This document shows, piece by piece, positions 58,789-64,000 of a stretch of 64,000 bases of DNA. The stretch is taken from positions 20,739,806 through 20,803,805 of the forward strand of contig CM069875.1 of assembly GCA_036172665.1 (NCBI GenBank). The letters run 5' to 3'. Under the pieces are notes generated by a model, which saw nothing but the letters and a program-made list of their open reading frames with translations, did not search any database and was not told the origin of the DNA. Source of the DNA: Prosopocoilus inquinatus. Its lineage: Eukaryota; Arthropoda; Insecta; Coleoptera; Lucanidae. The first letter of the stretch is position 1. Every line of letters begins with the position of its first letter. The translations under genes and the position numbers were made by a program.

Positions 58789-60040
58789 TATTTTCTCATT
58801 ATTTCATTTTTACTCAGGAAAGATTGATAGGATTTTATTAAGCTTTCTGCGTATTCTTAATTTTGTTTGCCATTTTAATTTAAGTAATTTAGTTTTTTAA
58901 GCACAATTCTAACATAATATTCCATCTATTATATTAATATTTTAAGGAGAGAGAAAGAATGTATAAAATTGCGACAGTATTTTTATTTTCAATTGATTTT
59001 TAAAAATGGAGTGACAGATGTTAACTTCATGATTCATTGAAATTTCATGCAACGGGATTAGACTTTTGGAAACTTAATCGTTGTTTCCTCCTCAATAAAA
59101 AAGGTCTTGTTTAATTTTCAATATAGTGAGTGTCTATAAAATGGCGAAACAGCACCCTTTTGCACTGTTCAGAGGTATCCTCTATGCAGGGGAAAAAGTT
59201 AAACAAAATTTTGTCGTGATTCTTTCAAGATGTGTTTATAATTTACTAATTCTGAATATTTCAATAATTTTTGTACTGAAAGACATGATGTTCAAAACCA
59301 ATTTTTATTTAAAATCAATAATGAACGGAGAAAAATTCTAATGTCAGATGTACATTAGAATTATTGTAGAAAGTTTATTGTTATTTTTACTGCAATTGTG
59401 GTAAATCGTATTTTAAAATATTGTAATTTATACAGGCGCGCGAGTAAATTTTTACATTATTTTGAAGTAAATAATTGAAATATTTCTAATGTGATAAACT
59501 GTATATATTACAGTTTGTGGTGGAAATTTTACATTAGACAATTGTTATTTTTACGATATATGTTCAAATTCTTAAATGTACAGGTATGTGCTATCGTCAA
59601 TTTACAATTTTTATTGCAATCTCTACATCCGGCTACATTACACTAAAATAATTGTATTTAGTACATGAGACAGATGCTGTCACAATACGAACTCGCGTGT
59701 GCTGTAAAATCTATTGGAATTGCAATAGATTTTACAGAATATTTTTTTGTGTGTGCTGTTATGAATTTTTGTTTTTCAGGTTTTGAACAAACACAATCAT
59801 AAAAATACCCAGACAAACAAGCTATATTAATAAAGCCCATATGGTTGCCACATCTACCGTAAATTATCTTTCAGGAATCACGAGATACATGTTTTTAAAC
59901 ATTTTTCCCATGCTCAAAGGATGTCACTGAATAATGCAAAATAGCGCTATTTCGTTATGTTTTAAGCACCTGTTTAATTTAGTTTATAGAGGAGTCAATA
60001 CCTGTTATTTAATTACTGCTTGTTTTATTGAAATAATAGA
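58789..60040. other. SMYD4 3' flank
   Basis: Probably includes the 3' untranslated region; the first good AATAAA is at 59093-59098. A short inverted pair TAAAATCTATTGGAATTGCA / TGCAATAGATTTTA lies near 59705-59735. No other gene recognised. Confidence 0.4.
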
Positions 60041-60253
60041 TGCTTTCCTTCGCTTAAAAGTTTGAATTGTGTTTCGAATAGTTTAGACCTGAATTTCGTA
60101 GTTGTTGCAACAAAATACCTGACTTGAATTTTTGATTGACAGTTCATTTGTAAATAACCATAATTTAATCCAAACAAGTTTTAAAAATAGAGAGATTCAA
60201 AGAAAAGAATATCTGTTTTTGGATCACGATTTTGTGAGCGAAAGAAAGCACCT
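60041..60253. mobile_element. Short MITE, family 3, copy 2
   Basis: GATGCTTTCCTTCGCTTAAA at the left and GTGAGCGAAAGAAAGCAC at the right are inverted ends matching 47698-47812. It shares the subterminal GTGTTTCGAATAGTTT and TTTTTGGATCACGATTTTG blocks and has about 100 bp more in the middle. Confidence 0.65.
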
Positions 60254-60630
60254 ACTTAATTACAAACGAACAACTCAATAATTTCTAAAATAAACGTGAA
60301 AAGTAATTTTTAAGTTTTAGAGTTAAATTAACAGGACTTTTCAATTAACTATTAACACATGTAAAAAACTGTCAGTATAGCCACCAGTATAAAATTTCTT
60401 TTAAATGTGTAAGTGATAAATGTCAACTGATAAATTGAGTAAAGTTCATATTTATGAAAAGGTCGAAGTTTTCCAAGTTGATGTATAGTATTTCTTCTCT
60501 CATCTGTAAGAGTGGTCTGGTTTAATTCTTAATCACACATTCTGAACGCCAGGAGAGTGATTTTACAATTTGAAGCTTCGATTGAGAATTAAATTAAGCT
60601 TTAAATAATTTTTAATAAGAGTGGAAGAAA

Positions 60631-60984
60631 TACCGGGTGATCAATGGAATTCATAATTAGAGGAGGCTGTGATCGATGCTGTGTGGTTGAATACAATGAG
60701 AATTAAATAATAAGTTGACACTTGTCATATTTGAGGTTATGCTCGTGCTTTATACACTCTGTATTTTGTTATTTTATTTCGTATGGTGCTGGTTTAAACC
60801 CTTTTTTTGAGAATATTAGGGGGAGTTCCACAAGACAAATCCGTTTATTATCAATCATTTAAAAAAATACACGTCACAATTCTGACACGTAACATTTTTA
60901 ATTTCAAACTGTCAGTCTGTGTTGTCAACTTTTTGGAAAATGTCACAGCCTGCTCTAATTATAAATTTTGTTGATCGCATGGTA
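60631..60984. mobile_element. TA-flanked MITE of 354 bp
   Basis: TACCGGGTGATCAATGGAAT ... AGAGGAGGCTGTGA at the left is inverted at the right (TCACAGCCTGCTCTAATTAT ... GATCGCATGGTA) over about 42 bp. TA at both ends fits Tc1/mariner-type target duplication. Non-coding. A fragment of the same family is at 22136. Confidence 0.82.
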
Positions 60985-61696
60985 CTTGCGATTTTAAGCT
61001 TTGATGATTAAGAATTAAACTGATAGGTCTTTTATCTTAATTGTTAAAAATGTAAAATACTGTCAAATAAATCTGCAAGTATAAAATTCAAAAATCAATC
61101 TATGTATTTGAATTGTATTTGTACCTGCCATTAACATTTTTACTGTTAAACGTATTTTTTGTTATCACGAGATGTTAATTTCATACAACTTATTTTCTAC
61201 GACTTGTTAATTATTATTGCATGAATAGGGATGTTCGATTCATTTTGTAATTCTTGTTGTTTTATTCGTTCATTTTGTTTTTGTGAAAGACAAGTACAAA
61301 TTAATTTCCATATTTTGTTACCCACTTCAACTTAGAGTGCCCCTGATATACCGGATGTCCATTTCGAATACACACCACAGGAATTTCAATGTAGTTGTAT
61401 TTAAATGTAAATTCCCGCTTTTCTATCAATAGGAATAAAGGCCGTCACACATTACACCGTGTCGTCCCGACACATGCAAAAGATATGTTGGCATTGCATT
61501 CGTCACAACCGTCCAGAAAAGCCCTATTGAAGGCTTAGGTCATCAAAAAATTTATCAAATGTTTGCAAAATTGACATCTGTGAGTGACATTTCTTAAATA
61601 ATAAAGTGTAGTTTATACAGTCACTAAAACTAATAACTAAACATTAATAACTATGAACTAAAAAATTAAAAGGCCGGACTGATACGAAGCGGTTTA

Positions 61697-61960
61697 TACA
61701 ACTTCACTAAAAATTAAGAATTCGTTTACTTCAATTCTTAGTGGAAAAGGCGGGATGGCCGTAAATTTGACAGTACTTTCTTTCCAGTTAATATTCCCTC
61801 CACGGAATTTTCACACATAAACTTGTATAACAACTTCACTAAATATTAAGAATTCGTTTACTTCAATTCTTAGTTGAAAAGGCGGGATGGCCGTAAATTT
61901 GACAGTACTTTCTTTCCAGTTAATATTCCCTCCACGGAATTTTCACACATAAACTTGTAT
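61697..61960 (+). repeat. Tandem duplication of a 132-bp unit
   Basis: The unit ACAACTTCACTAAA ... CACATAAACTTGTAT occurs at about 61697-61828 and 61829-61960 with only a few substitutions (AAAATTAAG/AATATTAAG, TTAGTGG/TTAGTTG). Non-coding and recent. Confidence 0.85.
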
Positions 61961-64000
61961 AAACGGAAACTTTTGCGTAGTTTTAATTTTAGTTTTAATT
62001 AATTTTTAGTTTTAGTTTTAGTAACTGTATAAACCAAGCATAAGAGGTTTGATATATTGAATACTTTTTTAATTTAGAGTTGAGTTTAGCTTATGTGTAT
62101 ATTTAATACGTTGCAGCTTGTTTTATCGAACGTGAGTACGACTCGCAAAGTGAAATTTCTTTACTTTTTAGGTTAGATGGAAAATGTTTTACTTTAATTC
62201 GAAATCTGATGTTAGACATTGTGTTGCCAACCTGAATACATACTTCCTAGCGCAAACAATTTAATTTTTTTATAATTTAAAGTAGGTCGGACCAAAAAAT
62301 AGTGTGTATCATACGGCCAGAAACTGCTTCGCAAGTGCTCTCACTTGCAAAATGTCACTTTCTGGCCTAATGATACAAATAACTATTGAATGTATTTATA
62401 TGCTTTTTTTAAATAAAATATCATCGGGGAACCAGGAATTTATAATTAAAAATAACATTGAAATCCCAATGGTGTATAATCAAAGTGTATACCTGGTATA
62501 GTTTGCTAAAATTCTTTGAATATTTGGTACTGAAGAAGACTGAAGCATGGGATACCAAATGTATGCTTGCAAAAGTATCGAACATCCAGTATGAAAGCTA
62601 CATGCTGTTTAGTTATAAAGCAATAAAGGTTCCTCATTAAATTGTGTTTCATTCAACCTTTGTTATTAAAATGTACCACATTTTTTTCTTTTGCCTTAAA
62701 ACATATGCCATTACTGTTCAGGGAGAAAGGAGTATGGTCACTTGCCATCGTGTACAAAAATTAATGAACATTTTTATAAGCGGTTAAATTCGATAATTTG
62801 GTTTTTCTTTGGGAAATAGAAAAATAAGAAACTGTACTACTTATCTGTAATTGACTATTCAAGCAGGTGGCGTGCTTTAAATGAGTTAAATACAATTTTG
62901 AATAATAAAATTTTGCTGCCACTAAGTAATTTTTAGGAAATAACCCAATCTGCTTAATTGACTCTTTCGAAGGGGGTTCTTGAGCTCAGAAACTGTACAA
63001 CAAATAAAATCCCTCGTGCTACGATGAGTTTATTCAGCACTAATTTAAATTGATTAAAAAAATAAACAAGTACTAAAGAATACACAGAAGTAACATTTGT
63101 TTAAAGAAATTTTGAAAAGAAATTGTTACATAACATATACAAATAAGATAAAAATTACAACACCTTTATCAAGTGGAACGTAGTAACAGAGGCTTTCGGT
63201 TGCCGGAGGAGAGGGGGGGGGGATAATTGAATTCTGGGCATCGAGATTGGTTTTCTCCTCGTGTACAAACACACACACTCACTCCTGTTGCCCTGAAGGG
63301 GTTTCTAGGGGGTTAATTGCTATGACAAAGACAGCAGCATGATTGAACGGTTAGGAGGATAAGTAACTTAATTTTCGGTTTCCTCAGCCGCGGTACCTAA
63401 ATGCTTATCTTAAGAATGTCCCCCTTTCTCGTTTATTTTACATGCGTTACAAAGGTTACCTAAATCAGCAGGGGGCAAGTTTAACAAGCTTTTAAAATAT
63501 TTTAGCACAGGAACAGGAGGTATTCGCACGGTTTTTACGACTCCAGTATTTCCTGTTCAGCTCTTTATCTACTGGGTAAGTTTATGTTAAAATAAAACAG
63601 ATTAATTCCACCCACAGGGCGCAGTAATCAAATTAAATTAAAATTTGGAATAAAATATGAGATCGACATTTCGCGTTTACATTTTTATTATAAACTTGAC
63701 AAGTAAGAAATATACCGGGTGGGCCAAATTTGACACATTTTATAGGAAACACCTATTTTTAAATGAGTTAGTCAAACGTCAGACCTCGGTGTCTCACATT
63801 TAGAGGTGTTTAGGAACGTCTAAGGGTACGAACATGCCGAAGATGCCTCGCTATTCACCTCGATGTTTAGGTCGCGCTCGATAGGTCAATGTAGAACAAA
63901 AGCACAGTTTTGAATGGACGCGTGTATGCCGAAGATGCCTGATGCTAATCGTCTTCGATATGCATGATTCTATTTAAATCTGTACGTTTGTTTTACAGAA
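61961..64000. other. Intergenic stretch to the window end
   Basis: A small hairpin at about 62305-62382 pairs GTATCATACGGCCAGAAA with TTTCTGGCCTAATGATAC. A TACCGGGTGGGCCAAATTTG terminus at 63714 looks like the start of another TA-flanked element that runs out of the window. A G-run lies at about 63208-63220. No gene recognised. Confidence 0.4.

Noticed and set aside
1..64000. CRISPR array, bacterial operons, ribosome binding sites
   Set aside because: The window is eukaryotic, with spliced genes and animal transposons. No regularly spaced identical repeats with unique spacers were seen.

Overview
This is an AT-rich, intron-containing nuclear window from an animal. The three recognisable host genes (CFAP210, OSCP1, SMYD4) and the repeats point to an insect: Penelope-like elements with a GIY-YIG endonuclease, mariner/Tc1 and hAT remnants, a DUF4817-type transposon fragment, and many short elements ending in CACCCTG|TA. 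A beetle is my best guess, but that is inference from repeat style only.

Host genes. (1) CFAP210/CCDC173, plus strand, 31274-34120: eight coding exons whose junctions and phases all close, giving a 535-residue TPH-type coiled-coil axonemal protein. An imperfect X-box (RFX-like site) lies about 230 bp upstream. (2) OSCP1, minus strand, 39363-40198: the 3' coding exon is clear, but the first exon (about 37 residues with the conserved N-terminus) was not found. (3) SMYD4-like gene, plus strand, 48383-58788: two coding exons (128 codons with TPR-like sequence; 428 residues with MYND, SET and post-SET) separated by an 8.7-kb intron. CFAP210 and OSCP1 are both cilium-associated and lie 5 kb apart with converging 3' ends. 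No operon logic applies.

Layout. 1-12 kb: no gene seen; MITE-like inverted repeats and one hammerhead-bearing repeat. 12-19 kb: Tc1-like fragment, an inverted hammerhead pair, a near-identical 269-bp duplication, a decayed jockey-like RT split by a foldback element, a TA-flanked MITE and a DUF4817 fragment. 20-25 kb: diverged tandem duplication and a Penelope-like element (RT plus GIY-YIG) between inverted pLTRs. 27-31 kb: a solo LTR with 4-bp target duplication and a mariner fragment. 31-41 kb: CFAP210 and OSCP1 with MITEs between them. 41-48 kb: foldback elements, a second copy of the TA-flanked MITE, SINE heads and a hAT terminus. 48-59 kb: SMYD4 with an intron packed with nested insertions, including two hAT elements with 8-bp target duplications and a 1.8-kb inverted-repeat structure. 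59-64 kb: MITEs and a 132-bp tandem duplication.

The most interesting signal is a repeat family carrying minimal hammerhead ribozymes. Copies on the plus strand at 13840-13888 and the minus strand at 41914-41960 have the whole conserved core (CUGANGA, stem II, GAAA, a very short self-complementary stem III, and a pairing stem I). Other copies are broken, and other pLTR-like sequences in the window carry degenerate hammerheads with a different palindromic stem III.
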